DNA of 64,000 nucleotides from Salmonirosea aquatica. GTDB taxonomy: Bacteria > Bacteroidota > Bacteroidia > Cytophagales > Spirosomataceae. The position numbers and the translations under genes are program-made. Where the stretch lies: positions 1-64,000 of the forward strand of contig NZ_WHLY01000002.1 of assembly GCF_009296315.1 (NCBI RefSeq), in the 5' to 3' direction. Under the pieces are notes generated by a model. It was given only the letters and a program-made list of their open reading frames with translations. It was not told the DNA's origin and made no database searches. Shown here piece after piece: positions 8,924 through 16,660 of this stretch; position 1 is the stretch's first letter; every line of letters begins with the position of its first letter.

Positions 8924-9315
8924 CACGCTTTCCCAGGATCGTAGTTCAAAAGGTGTACGGCGAAAAATCGGATTGGTGGGCACTCAGCGACCCCGCCGTA
9001 ATCCCACACCCGCAAGGGGAATACACGATTCCGAAAGGCTACCGAACCGATTTTATTAGTGCGCCCTGGCTCTTGTACCCGATCATTCACCCGCACGGAG
9101 CCGGATCAAACGAAGCCATACCACACGACTACGAACACGAAAACGGCCTGTTTCGGGATCAATTAGGCGACCGCCACGCCCGGCATTTATCCAACTTCAT
9201 GTTAGCCGTGAGAATGGTTCAGGGAAAGGCCCCGATTTGGAAAGTATTCGCCATGCTGATTTATACAACGCTGTTCAGTTCAATTACCTGGAATCGTAAT
9301 AACCGTAAAAAATGA
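8920..9315 (+). CDS. DUF1353 family phage protein
   Basis: A 131-aa protein with the DUF1353 core: a beta-rich start, then IPKGYRTDFISAPWLLYPII, a Gly turn (HGAGSNEAIPHDYEHE) with the HDYE motif, and DRHARHLSNFMLAV. DUF1353 proteins are frequent in phage genomes and have been suggested to be metal-dependent hydrolases because of the conserved His/Asp residues; the function is unproven. The C-terminus (KVFAMLIYTTLFSSITW) is hydrophobic and may touch the membrane. It is coupled to both neighbours by 4-base overlaps and lies between the adhesin modules. Confidence 0.75.
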   Translation: MTRFPRIVVQKVYGEKSDWWALSDPAVIPHPQGEYTIPKGYRTDFISAPWLLYPIIHPHGAGSNEAIPHDYEHENGLFRDQLGDRHARHLSNFMLAVRMVQGKAPIWKVFAMLIYTTLFSSITWNRNNRKK

Positions 9316-9518
9316 AAACGAACGACCTTTTTCTTTTTGGGCTGGCCCTGGCCGTCGTGTACTTGATGTACAAACAGATGCCAACCGGAGCCGGACCCAC
9401 CCAAGCCCAATTTGATGCCTTACAAGCCCAGGTAAACGGCTACACCACGCGAATCACTACGCTGGAAACTTCCGTTTCTGGAATCACTACCCAACTAAAA
9501 AACCAAGACGCTGCCTAA
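9312..9518 (+). CDS. Small membrane protein of adhesin module 2
   Basis: A 68-aa product: one transmembrane segment (LFLFGLALAVVYLMYK), a Gly/Pro/Thr linker, then a coiled coil starting FDALQAQVNGYTTRITTLET. It has the same layout and FDAL motif as the protein at 7265-7477, and like it lies immediately before an exported adhesin, here overlapping it by one base (TAATG). The coiled coil could trimerise and serve as a membrane-embedded base for the spike. No homologous family is recognised. Confidence 0.65.
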   Translation: MKTNDLFLFGLALAVVYLMYKQMPTGAGPTQAQFDALQAQVNGYTTRITTLETSVSGITTQLKNQDAA

Positions 9519-11127
9519 TGAAAAAGCTCTTATTTCTCCTTTTATTTCCCTTCCTGGCATTGGGCCAAATGGTACCCGCTGATAGCACGGTACGCGCATT
9601 GATTCAATCCAAGATACCCACGCGGGGAGCCAGGACAACCGGGTACAGTGCCGCCGACGTGCGTACGGCAATGGATGGAATCATAGATTATGTCAACAAA
9701 AAGAACCCTATTGTTACGCCGGAAATGTTCGGGGCATTGGGCAACGGCACGACGGACGACACCCAGGCATGGCAAAAACTACTCAACTGGGTTGCGCTAT
9801 CCTCGAAAGGGGCGGAAATTTACGCGCCTGGAAAGTACTTCATTACGTCCTCGCTAATACAGGTCAACGCTACCGTACGCGGGGCGGGGCTTCGTATCCG
9901 GGGAGCGGGCCGCGAAAAGTCGGGATTTATTACCCACAATCTGAACGGGCCTTTGTTCCTGCTGGATGGGAATAACGATAACATCCCCAACAACACCACG
10001 TACTACAATACCTATCGAACCGAGTTGTCGGATTTTTTTATTAAAAGTCAGCAAATACCGTAACCGGTACGGTAACGGGGATTCTCCTAAGCAGTCAGAA
10101 AGATTTTTACATTCATGATCTTTATATGCCCGCTCTCAGTGGCGACGGGATCAAAATAACCGCCGTTGGGTTCTCCGACTTTGGGGAGTCCTCAAACGGG
10201 TTAATCGAACGGTGTTGGATAGACGGCCTGAATGGGAAGGGGATCAATATAGTAGGGGACGTTTCCTCTGAATTTGTCGCGTCACATATCATCATACGCC
10301 ACAATTCTATTTTTTACTGCAATACGGGAATTTACTCTGAACTCTCCGAACAAGTAGAAATAGACAATAACCAAATCATTGGAAACACGAACTACGGTAT
10401 TGTAATCGGGTACGATGGCCGGGGCGTTTCCCGGCTCATTACCATTACACACAATGAGTTAGGGAATAACAATCTACTGGGTTCTATTTGGATTCAGGCG
10501 GTTGTAACGGGTGTTGTAGAAGGGAATCGGTTTGTTAACAACCTTACGGAAACGTTTGGCAATCAGCTTACGACAGGCAAAGCGGACGGGAGCGGCCCGG
10601 TACGAAACCTTACCATACAGCGGAATTACATCGTACAAGCCAATCCCAACTTAGCCGGACATTATCAGTTTTTTATTCATCCCGGATACAGTAATAATAT
10701 TTCGATCCTGGACAACTACAAAATAGTACTTGCAAGCGGGGGGCTTTACAATGATATTTCACGGATCAACATTTTACGCGAAATCGACGAAGAAAGCGGA
10801 TTGATTGTAAATGAGAAACGCGGAGCCAGTGAAACCGTTATTCTTCCCAATCCGACAAACCTTGTTCCGAAGGTGTGGAAATCGTACCGCGCAACGTTTA
10901 CAGCCAGTACCGATCTTGTTATTTCTCCGCCTACCGAAGTCCCCCAGGAGAAAGACGAATTTTACGTTGCGCTTTTCAATAACAGCGCTTCACCGATTAC
11001 CGTCAACATTACCACCGGGAGTGGCTTTATTCTTGGCGATCCTATTGTTTTTTCTTCATCGACACAGTACGAAGGCTTCATACTTATGTACAAGTACTTA
11101 GCCGGAAACTGGTACAGAGTCAAATAA
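9518..11127 (+). CDS. Exported beta-helix tailspike-like adhesin (frameshifted near 10050)
   Basis: The N-terminus MKKLLFLLLFPFLALGQ is a Sec signal peptide, followed by the module-anchoring domain (TTGYSAADVRTAMDGIIDYV) shared with the fibre at 7474. Next is the pectate-lyase-3 start motif (MFGALGNGTTDDTQAWQKLL), classic for phage tailspikes and depolymerases, then right-handed beta-helix turns (NGLIERCWIDGL, IIIRHNSIFYCNTGIYS, VEIDNNQIIGNTNYGIVIG, GVVEGNRFVNN). A frame change between about 10040 and 10057 restores NTVTGTVTGILLSSQKDFYI and joins the parts, about 536 aa in all. The C-terminal 80 residues look like a capping or binding beta domain. Role: receptor recognition or capsule polysaccharide degradation. 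Confidence 0.75.
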
Positions 11128-11150
11128 AAAACGCCTGAATTATAAATGAA

Positions 11151-11732
11151 ATGGACGCACTCGAAAAATACCTAAGCAGCGCCGCCAACCGGCAGCGCAT
11201 TTTGTGGATAGTGGGTGCAATCCTGCTTTACTTCTTTATCCGAAAGTATAAAGCCAAAGCCGGTACACTTGGCCCGCCCGTCGTTCAGCTTCCCAATATT
11301 CCCGTAAGCGCTGGCGATCGTACTAGCGGGGGGTCGACCGGGATTGGTAGTATTTCGGGCAACTTCACGCCGGTAATCCTTTCTCGAGGTTATGCCTCTC
11401 TGGCGAACTTTGAAATTTCCGGCAGTTCTAACAACTGGCGTATTACCGATTTATCCACCCGCAGCCCGGCACCGGGTTATGAATGGTACTACATCGTAGG
11501 CGAAAAAGTAGTAAGGCAATCGGGCCGCTTGATTGATGAACCCTGGCAAACCAACCTACCCGGCCACGTTCTGAAGCATTCGATCAAAGTCGGTTTGGTC
11601 AGCCTTGAACAGCATGCTTCCACACCGGAGCAACAAAGTAACCCCTACTATGATCCGAACGGAATAGAGTTTTTTGATAAGGGCGACGTAGGCGCTCAGT
11701 TCGTTTTTGCATTCGTACCCAATTCAAATTAA
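11151..11732 (+). CDS. N-terminally anchored phage protein, 193 aa, unknown
   Basis: An intact ORF starting MDALEKYLSSAANRQRILW, a short cytoplasmic helix, then one transmembrane segment (WIVGAILLYFFIRKY) with a Lys/Arg border. A Gly/Ser linker leads to a beta-rich outer domain (SRGYASLANFEISGSSNNWR, GYEWYYIVGEKVVRQSG, VGAQFVFAFVPN). The family is not recognised. It follows the adhesin spike by 24 bases and precedes the large unknown protein by one base, so the two are likely co-translated and may act as a pair. Confidence 0.6.
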   Translation: MDALEKYLSSAANRQRILWIVGAILLYFFIRKYKAKAGTLGPPVVQLPNIPVSAGDRTSGGSTGIGSISGNFTPVILSRGYASLANFEISGSSNNWRITDLSTRSPAPGYEWYYIVGEKVVRQSGRLIDEPWQTNLPGHVLKHSIKVGLVSLEQHASTPEQQSNPYYDPNGIEFFDKGDVGAQFVFAFVPNSN

Positions 11733-11733
11733 T

Positions 11734-13176
11734 ATGGCAACCCAAATTAACACCGTCAACCCGGTACCGGATAATTACAACCCTGCAAGCCAGTTGCCGC
11801 AATGGATGGAAGTAGGTAGCAATTTTGCGTTACCGAGCGGCCATTTTCACCAAGCAAGCCCAAACCGGGAAGATAGGGGTATTGAACACACCTTCAATAA
11901 AGGAGTCACGCACTTTTCCTTATTGGATGCCAACGACGAAGCCGGAGGAGCCGCCGCATTCCGCGCCCGCTTTCCGGGCCGGGCCTATCAGGACGTCCCC
12001 CGGATACAGGATATTTTCAACCTTGCCCGCCAGGGGCCGGACAACTGGCAACCCACGACGGGCGGAAATTATAACCTGGCATTCTGGCCGGGCGGGCCTA
12101 TGACTACCCAGCAAGCACTAAACGCCGCCAATGGGTTAGATTTGAACATAGGTTTGTTTGTGGGGGAATTGTTAGAGGGCGACGCCTATTTACCCGAATT
12201 GCACCCAAGTTGGAAAGTATTCATTGATCGGTGTATGGAGCGGCTACCGGATGGGGCATTGTTCGCCGCCAACTACTTCACGCGCTGGCACGGTGGAGTA
12301 AATTACAATTTGGGGGAAGCGTCCCGGGCGGCTCATGAAGGAATGCTTACCAGCAATAGCAATACGTGGCCGACCAGCATTTACCACCCAGGTAATAATT
12401 ACAGTGCAACAAACCTAATCGTAGAAGGAATCTATCTGAACGCACCCGACCAGACCGCCAAGCAAATGCTACAGGCAATTTTTCGAATGCGACTATCAAA
12501 GAAATTGGGTAAAGCGGCTGGCCTTTTTGTATTCGACGTAAACGAATGGCTACCCGGCTACGCGCACAATACCTACCTACCCAGCGGAGTATTTGAGCGG
12601 AGCAACAAAGCCGCCCACAATCCGCAATTAAGTTTATTATGGCCGTTCCTGGCCCATGAGTACGGGAACGTTTCTATTGAGTGGGGTTTGAAGCGCCGGG
12701 CCAAAGTGGACAAAACGAAAATCCTGGACATTTCTTTTTATATGTCCGGGAAGGATCGCTTTTACCCTAGCGGGTCATCCACGCCGACCACGTACCCCAA
12801 CTACGTGAACGAGGGGAGCAATTACTACGACATTCCCGCCTTCCTGGCCGACTTCCCTAATTTTGGCCTTCGTGCCTGGAATGTTACGGGAGGTCGAACC
12901 GTAGGCGGCACCGATTACTATTGTGATTATAGGATCAACGGCGGGAACTGGATCAACAAAACGGCCAATGGCACTGAGGAAGTAAGGCAATACTACGATA
13001 AAACCTATGTGGTAAAAGCCCGGATCAAAGGCGGGCAAATGTCCGTATTAGCCTATAATTTTTGGGCCGACAACATACGCCGAACGTTGGAGTTCAGGCA
13101 CCCGACCAATAGCGGTATAACGTACCAAATGGACGTTTGCGGAATTGGCCCATTCGCGCAACTTATCAACCTGTAA
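11734..13176 (+). CDS. Large unknown phage protein, possible glycoside-hydrolase-like barrel
   Basis: A 480-aa product; I choose ATG 11734 (MATQINTVNPVPDNYNPASQ), one base after the previous stop. There is no signal peptide or membrane segment. Alternating hydrophobic strands and helices (THFSLLDAND, LDLNIGLFVGELLEGDAYLP, WKVFIDRCMERLPDGALFAA, KAAGLFVFDVNEWLPGYAHN) suggest a TIM-barrel fold with acidic residues at strand ends (GELLEGD, FDVNEW), as in glycoside hydrolases. The last 110 residues look like a beta-sandwich (DYRINGGNWINK, YVVKARIKGGQMSVLAYNFW). The family is not recognised, so the enzymatic idea is inference. It is the last gene of the plus-strand operon and is followed by a terminator. 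Confidence 0.6.
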   Translation: MATQINTVNPVPDNYNPASQLPQWMEVGSNFALPSGHFHQASPNREDRGIEHTFNKGVTHFSLLDANDEAGGAAAFRARFPGRAYQDVPRIQDIFNLARQGPDNWQPTTGGNYNLAFWPGGPMTTQQALNAANGLDLNIGLFVGELLEGDAYLPELHPSWKVFIDRCMERLPDGALFAANYFTRWHGGVNYNLGEASRAAHEGMLTSNSNTWPTSIYHPGNNYSATNLIVEGIYLNAPDQTAKQMLQAIFRMRLSKKLGKAAGLFVFDVNEWLPGYAHNTYLPSGVFERSNKAAHNPQLSLLWPFLAHEYGNVSIEWGLKRRAKVDKTKILDISFYMSGKDRFYPSGSSTPTTYPNYVNEGSNYYDIPAFLADFPNFGLRAWNVTGGRTVGGTDYYCDYRINGGNWINKTANGTEEVRQYYDKTYVVKARIKGGQMSVLAYNFWADNIRRTLEFRHPTNSGITYQMDVCGIGPFAQLINL

Positions 13177-13218
13177 AGTCCACCTTTCCCGCGTGTAGTG
13201 AAGTTAAAGTATCGTATC

Positions 13219-13252
13219 ATAAAGCCCCGCCGATTTTCGGCAGGGCTTTTTG
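13219..13252 (+). terminator. Rho-independent terminator of the phage late operon
   Basis: The inverted repeat AGCCCCGCCGA / TCGGCAGGGCT (11 bp with one mismatch, 3-nt loop) is followed by TTTTTG. It lies 43 bases after the stop of the 480-aa gene and should end the long plus-strand transcript. Confidence 0.8.
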
Positions 13253-13268
13253 TGCTCTTGACATTATA

Positions 13269-13427
13269 GTTATTTCTGTCTATTTTTCCGGGGTCATAGA
13301 TAGAACTGACTGTGCCAGCTGTATTCTCCGGAAACCATAGATAAAAATAACTTGGGTACCTGGTTTGCTAGTCAGCTTCGTCTATGCTGGCCATGGTCGG
13401 CCGACATAGACATAAATAACTGTAAGG
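13269..13427. repeat. CATAGA-type repeat cluster upstream of the adenine MTase
   Basis: Several copies of a motif near CATAGAT(A)AAAATAACT lie here in both orientations: an inverted copy (AGTTATTTCTGTCTAT) at 13269-13284, CATAGATAGAACTGACT near 13295, CCATAGATAAAAATAACTTG at 13335, and CATAGACATAAATAACT at 13405. The last also forms a GTCTATG/CATAGAC hairpin with 13380-13386. The cluster ends just before the MTase start and is probably an operator array or iteron set. The copy at 13335 recurs at 14186 after the gene. Confidence 0.65.
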
Positions 13428-13433
13428 TCCAGA

Positions 13434-14150
13434 ATGAAAAAAGAGAATCAGATTTTTAGAACCTATCCAGGCGGAAAGAACGGGCAAGGGGTATTCCACA
13501 ATATTATAAATGTAATCCGCCCGCATAGTGTATATATGGAATTGTTCGCCGGAAGTGGCGCCATTTTTCAGTACAAGCGCCCAGCCTTGTACAATCTGAT
13601 CAACGACATTGACCCCGAAGTTTCTGTAAAGTGGCGCGGGTACCAGATAGACGGATACGGCTATGAAGTACTCCAACAGGACGCCACCGAGTTTTTAAGC
13701 CGGTACCCCTTCCAGGAATCGGAGAAATACGTAATTTATCTTGATCCACCGTACCCGCGCGCCAGCCGGAAAAGTAGCCGGGATTTGTACCGCTACGAAA
13801 TGACCGACGCCCAGCACGTCGAACTATTGCAAACTGTACTCAGCCTTTCCGCCCCCCACATTGATTTTGTCATTTCAACCTATCAAAATCCCATATACAG
13901 TTATTACCTGAAAGATTGGGAATTGAAGGAATTCCAGGCCCAAACCCGCAAAGGCCCAGCCACGGAACTTTTGTATATGAACTACGAAAATCATTTAGGG
14001 TACCTTCATCAATATGATTTCTTAGGAGAAGATTTCACCGACCGCCAGCGGATCAAAAGGAAGATTCACCGTGAAATAAAGAAGTTGTATAATCTGCCCG
14101 CTACCGAGCGGAACGCCATTATTCAGGCGGTTCTAACGTGTAGAACATAG
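13434..14150 (+). CDS. D12-class DNA N6-adenine methyltransferase
   Basis: Transfers methyl from S-adenosylmethionine to adenine N6 in DNA. The 238-aa product has the SAM-binding start FRTYPGGKNGQGVF, the FAGSGAIFQY glycine motif (about residue 39), an Asn-Asp pair in LINDIDPEV and the catalytic motif YLDPPYPRASRKSS (about residue 102). No restriction endonuclease or specificity subunit is adjacent, so it is an orphan phage MTase, likely protecting the element from host restriction or marking its DNA. The target site cannot be read from the sequence. The gene is flanked on both sides by CATAGA repeats, as if it were a regulated cassette. Confidence 0.85.
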   Translation: MKKENQIFRTYPGGKNGQGVFHNIINVIRPHSVYMELFAGSGAIFQYKRPALYNLINDIDPEVSVKWRGYQIDGYGYEVLQQDATEFLSRYPFQESEKYVIYLDPPYPRASRKSSRDLYRYEMTDAQHVELLQTVLSLSAPHIDFVISTYQNPIYSYYLKDWELKEFQAQTRKGPATELLYMNYENHLGYLHQYDFLGEDFTDRQRIKRKIHREIKKLYNLPATERNAIIQAVLTCRT

Positions 14151-14241
14151 ATATATAAATCTATGTCGTCGATCCATTCCGTCGACCATAGATAAAAATG
14201 ACTTGGGCGGATCCGATATCACATAGATCCATTCATCTATG
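14145..14241. repeat. CATAGA-type repeats downstream of the adenine MTase
   Basis: Hairpin ACATAGAT/ATCTATGT (14145-14152 with 14159-14166) covers the MTase stop codon. A near-copy of the upstream element, CCATAGATAAAAATGACTTG, starts at 14186; it has one mismatch to that at 13335. A second hairpin CATAGAT/ATCTATG lies at 14222-14241. These extend the operator-like array to the 3' side of the gene. Confidence 0.65.
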
Positions 14242-14315
14242 ATCGATCGTAAACTGAATTTTTTGTGATCCTCCGGATTAAAGTGACTCGCCGGCGTTCA
14301 CGTTACCGGGTGCAT

Positions 14316-14368
14316 TCACGTTTGTGATTGCCCGCGGTACTGCATCCCTGGGATGCTCACATTTGTGA
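14316..14368. promoter_or_regulatory. Paired TCAC-N4-GTGA operator-like palindromes
   Basis: TCACGTTTGTGA (14316-14327) and TCACATTTGTGA (14357-14368) are near-identical palindromes whose starts are 41 bases apart, about four helical turns. Each is followed by TTG. More half-sites (TTTGTGATC near 14262, CTGTGATTG near 14411, CTCACATTTT at 14459 and GTGTGAG at 14497) lie up to the cytosine MTase start, so a repressor site array is likely. Confidence 0.5.
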
Positions 14369-14411
14369 TTGACCTGGTAACGCAAGAGCCAGGTCAATCA
14401 CGTTTTTTTTC
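14366..14411 (+). terminator. Strong intrinsic terminator between the two MTase genes
   Basis: A perfect 12-bp stem TGATTGACCTGG / CCAGGTCAATCA (14366-14377 with 14389-14400) with an 11-nt loop is followed by CG and a T8 run. It would end transcripts of the adenine MTase before the cytosine MTase. Confidence 0.85.
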
Positions 14412-14452
14412 TGTGATTGCGCCGGCGTGAATGAGCCGCGCGTTTTCACACT

Positions 14453-14483
14453 TGACAACTCACATTTTACACCGTACCTTTAA
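14453..14483 (+). promoter_or_regulatory. Probable promoter of the cytosine MTase
   Basis: A TTGACA-like box at 14453 and TACCTTTA at 14475 (near the Bacteroidota TAnnTTTG -7 box) are spaced about right. CTCACATTTTACAC sits between them and a matching GTGTGAG lies at the start of the gene, so a repressor, possibly the MTase itself, could block the promoter. Confidence 0.45.
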
Positions 14484-14503
14484 ATCAAAAAAAAAGTGTG
14501 AGT

Positions 14504-15376
14504 ATGCAGCAGCTAACAACAGAGGGCCCGCCACAGTTGGTACTATCCGTTTATTCTGGAATTGGCCTTTTAGATTCCGGTTTTGAGCAAAACGGATTTT
14601 GTGTAGTCCGAGGGCCGGAGAAAATAACGGGCGGAGATATTCGCGCGTTTCGGTCGATGCCCGGCGTCTTTTCGGGGGTTATTGGCGGCTCACCCTGCCA
14701 GGATTTCAGCCGCGCCCGGCGTACCCCTCCAACCGGCGAAGGCTTGGAACTTTTAGGGGAATATTGCCGGATCGTTCAGGAGTCGTTACCGAATTGGTTT
14801 TTACTTGAAAATGTCCCAGGAGTACCGGATATTGAAATAGTAGGGTACCACGTTCAGCGGTTCGACCTCTCCCCTACTCAATTGGGCCACTCACAAAGCC
14901 GGTTAAGGCATTTTCAATTTGGGTCAAAACGTGGCCTAATCCTGAACATTCGCCGCAGCGCGTTCACAGGAAAACGCGAACCCTGCTTAACAGCCAGCGA
15001 AGGCACCCAAAAAGGACGGCGTACATTTTCCGAGTTTTGCCGGTTGCAGGGTTTACCGCCCGATTTTGATTTACCCGACTTTCATAAAGCCGCCAAGTAC
15101 AAAGCCGTTAGTAACGGCGTTCATGCCGCCGTCGCTCAGGAAGTAGGCCGCGCCATTTGGGAAGCGACCACAGCTGCCGACCCCATCACCATATATAATG
15201 CAAAGGTATGTTTGTGCGGTTGCGGGCGCATTCTGAGCGGAAAGCAGAAAGCAGCAAACGCGACATGCCGGAAGCGCCTACAAAAAAAGCGTGAAGCCGC
15301 AGCGCTTTGTAATACTCGATCAGTCACAGCCGTGACCCGTCGACCGCAAACAATACGAGCTCACTCACAGAAGTGA
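14504..15376 (+). CDS. DNA cytosine-5 methyltransferase with C-terminal zinc finger-like tail
   Basis: Methylates cytosine C5 in DNA. Motif I is VLSVYSGIGLLDSGFEQNG, motif IV with the catalytic Cys is GVIGGSPCQDFSRARR, motif VI is LENVPG and motif VIII QSRLRHFQFGS. Motifs IX/X are EPCLTASEGT and YKAVSNGVHAAVAQEVGRAI. A GTG at 14498 is also in frame, but ATG 14504 (MQQLTTEGPPQL) is the better start. The last 60 residues carry a Cys cluster (VCLCGCGRILSGKQKAANAT then CRKR) typical of a small zinc ribbon. The target-recognition region is short. It is an orphan MTase without endonuclease, facing the integrase gene tail to tail. Confidence 0.85.
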   Translation: MQQLTTEGPPQLVLSVYSGIGLLDSGFEQNGFCVVRGPEKITGGDIRAFRSMPGVFSGVIGGSPCQDFSRARRTPPTGEGLELLGEYCRIVQESLPNWFLLENVPGVPDIEIVGYHVQRFDLSPTQLGHSQSRLRHFQFGSKRGLILNIRRSAFTGKREPCLTASEGTQKGRRTFSEFCRLQGLPPDFDLPDFHKAAKYKAVSNGVHAAVAQEVGRAIWEATTAADPITIYNAKVCLCGCGRILSGKQKAANATCRKRLQKKREAAALCNTRSVTAVTRRPQTIRAHSQK

Positions 15377-15390
15377 GTGAGCTCGTATTG
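15351..15390. terminator. Perfect 18-bp hairpin between convergent genes
   Basis: CAATACGAGCTCACTCAC (15351-15368) pairs perfectly with GTGAGTGAGCTCGTATTG (15373-15390) across a 4-nt loop. It spans the cytosine MTase stop codon and lies 22 bases from the integrase stop on the other strand. It probably works as a bidirectional terminator, though the flanking T runs are weak. Confidence 0.6.
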
Positions 15391-15411
15391 TTGACCCTGG
15401 CCAATTCACAG

Positions 15412-16584
15412 TTACCAGCTAGAATTTAACAGCAGGGTATTTACCCGAAGCCCCAGCGATTTTAAATAAACCTCCGTAGTAGATAAATGCTGATGCCTTA
15501 GAAGTTGCTGTAAACTGACGATATCCACCCCCGCCAGATAGGCATTTACAACGCCGGTATGTTTCCAGGAATAAAGCGTGTAATCCAGGCCCGCCAGCCC
15601 ACAGGCAGCCAGCGCCACCCGGTGACGCTCATAGGCCGCATTTTCGGCCAGGACACCCGGCCCGCCCAGCGTTAACCCTTTCCCAAAAACCCTACCCCTA
15701 CCTTTCCCCGACCGCGGCCAAACATGATCAGTCAACACCACCCGGAACGGTTCGACAATGGCCGCAGGTTGCAGCTTTTTGTTTTTGGATACCAAGCCCG
15801 GCACCATCACCGCCCGCTGAGTAAGGTTTATATTTTCAAACCGAAGCGCCGCCAGTTCACGCGGACGGATGAAGGCGAAATACAGGAAGCGCGTAAAAAC
15901 CCATAAATCGAAATCATTGGCCAATAGCCAAGCTTCGATGATTTCCTGATGTTCCGGCAGGAAAGCAATATTTTTGCCGCTGTCCGTTTCTCCTAATTTC
16001 TTCGTCTTTACTTTTCCTTTATCGATCCAGCCGCGCCCATCCATCAAATTGAACAAAATCTTAATTTGATTATTGGTATTGTTCACCGTGCGGGCATTGT
16101 TACCGAGTACCGTTTGCATATACTCCGTAAAGCGCGCGCCCAGGTTGTCAGGTACCCGAGCCAGGGGCATAGGCTTAATGTCATAGTACGCAAAGAATCC
16201 CCGCAGCTTGTTTACAGCACTTTGATAGGTACCTTTTGTTTTCTTTCGAAAGTTGGCCGCATTCAATTTTAGTATTTCATCCAGCGCCGCCAGGACGTCA
16301 GCCGGTACCCGCTCTTTAAAGAAATCCGCTTCTTTTTGATCGGTACCCGCTGCAAAGTGCGCGCCCTCATTCAGCAGCTTATTTAATCGATCCACGACAG
16401 GCCCCGCCCAGGCCCGCCGCGCCTTATCGGTTTTGTATTTGGCCGGGCATTGTTTCCGCCCGCGCCGTAGTTCGCCCTTATCTACGTCCCAAGCGTACCA
16501 CTCAATGTACCAATACTTCGAAACGTCGCCGCCCCGATCTTTCAACGAAGCCAGTACAAAAGGGTAGTTGCCGCCCCTACTCAT
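15412..16584 (-). CDS. Tyrosine site-specific integrase
   Basis: Catalyses integration and excision of the element at tRNA-Ala. I place the start at ATG 16582-16584 (MSRGGNYPFVLASLKDRG), giving 390 aa; the longer frame runs antisense through the tRNA and is not real. The N-terminal arm-binding and core-binding parts (YWYIEWYAWDVDKGELRRGR, NKLRGFFAYYDIKP, NNQIKILFNLMDGRGWIDKG) resemble other Bacteroidota integrases. Catalytic residues: Arg in FIRPRELAALRF, Lys in SKNKKLQP, box II as YSWKHTGVVNAY (Lys replaces the usual Arg before His), RH in LLRHQHLS, and nucleophile Tyr in TTEVYLKS. Its 5' end is next to the attachment site, convergent with the MTase genes. Confidence 0.9.
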   Translation of the reverse strand: MSRGGNYPFVLASLKDRGGDVSKYWYIEWYAWDVDKGELRRGRKQCPAKYKTDKARRAWAGPVVDRLNKLLNEGAHFAAGTDQKEADFFKERVPADVLAALDEILKLNAANFRKKTKGTYQSAVNKLRGFFAYYDIKPMPLARVPDNLGARFTEYMQTVLGNNARTVNNTNNQIKILFNLMDGRGWIDKGKVKTKKLGETDSGKNIAFLPEHQEIIEAWLLANDFDLWVFTRFLYFAFIRPRELAALRFENINLTQRAVMVPGLVSKNKKLQPAAIVEPFRVVLTDHVWPRSGKGRGRVFGKGLTLGGPGVLAENAAYERHRVALAACGLAGLDYTLYSWKHTGVVNAYLAGVDIVSLQQLLRHQHLSTTEVYLKSLGLRVNTLLLNSSW

Positions 16585-16627
16585 TCCGTAAAGATTTGGT
16601 GAATTTGTGAGTACTGCCGTGAGCAGA

Positions 16628-16660
16628 AAGAAAAAACCCCCTATGGAGATCATAGAGGGC
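16628..16660 (-). terminator. Terminator downstream of tRNA-Ala
   Basis: On the minus strand CCCTCTATGATCTCCATAGG forms a stem (CTATG/CATAG extended by C/G pairs) followed by a T6 run at complementary positions 16631-16636 and further T-rich sequence. It starts a few bases after the tRNA 3' end and lies between the tRNA and the integrase start, so it would also limit read-through into the element. Confidence 0.75.
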
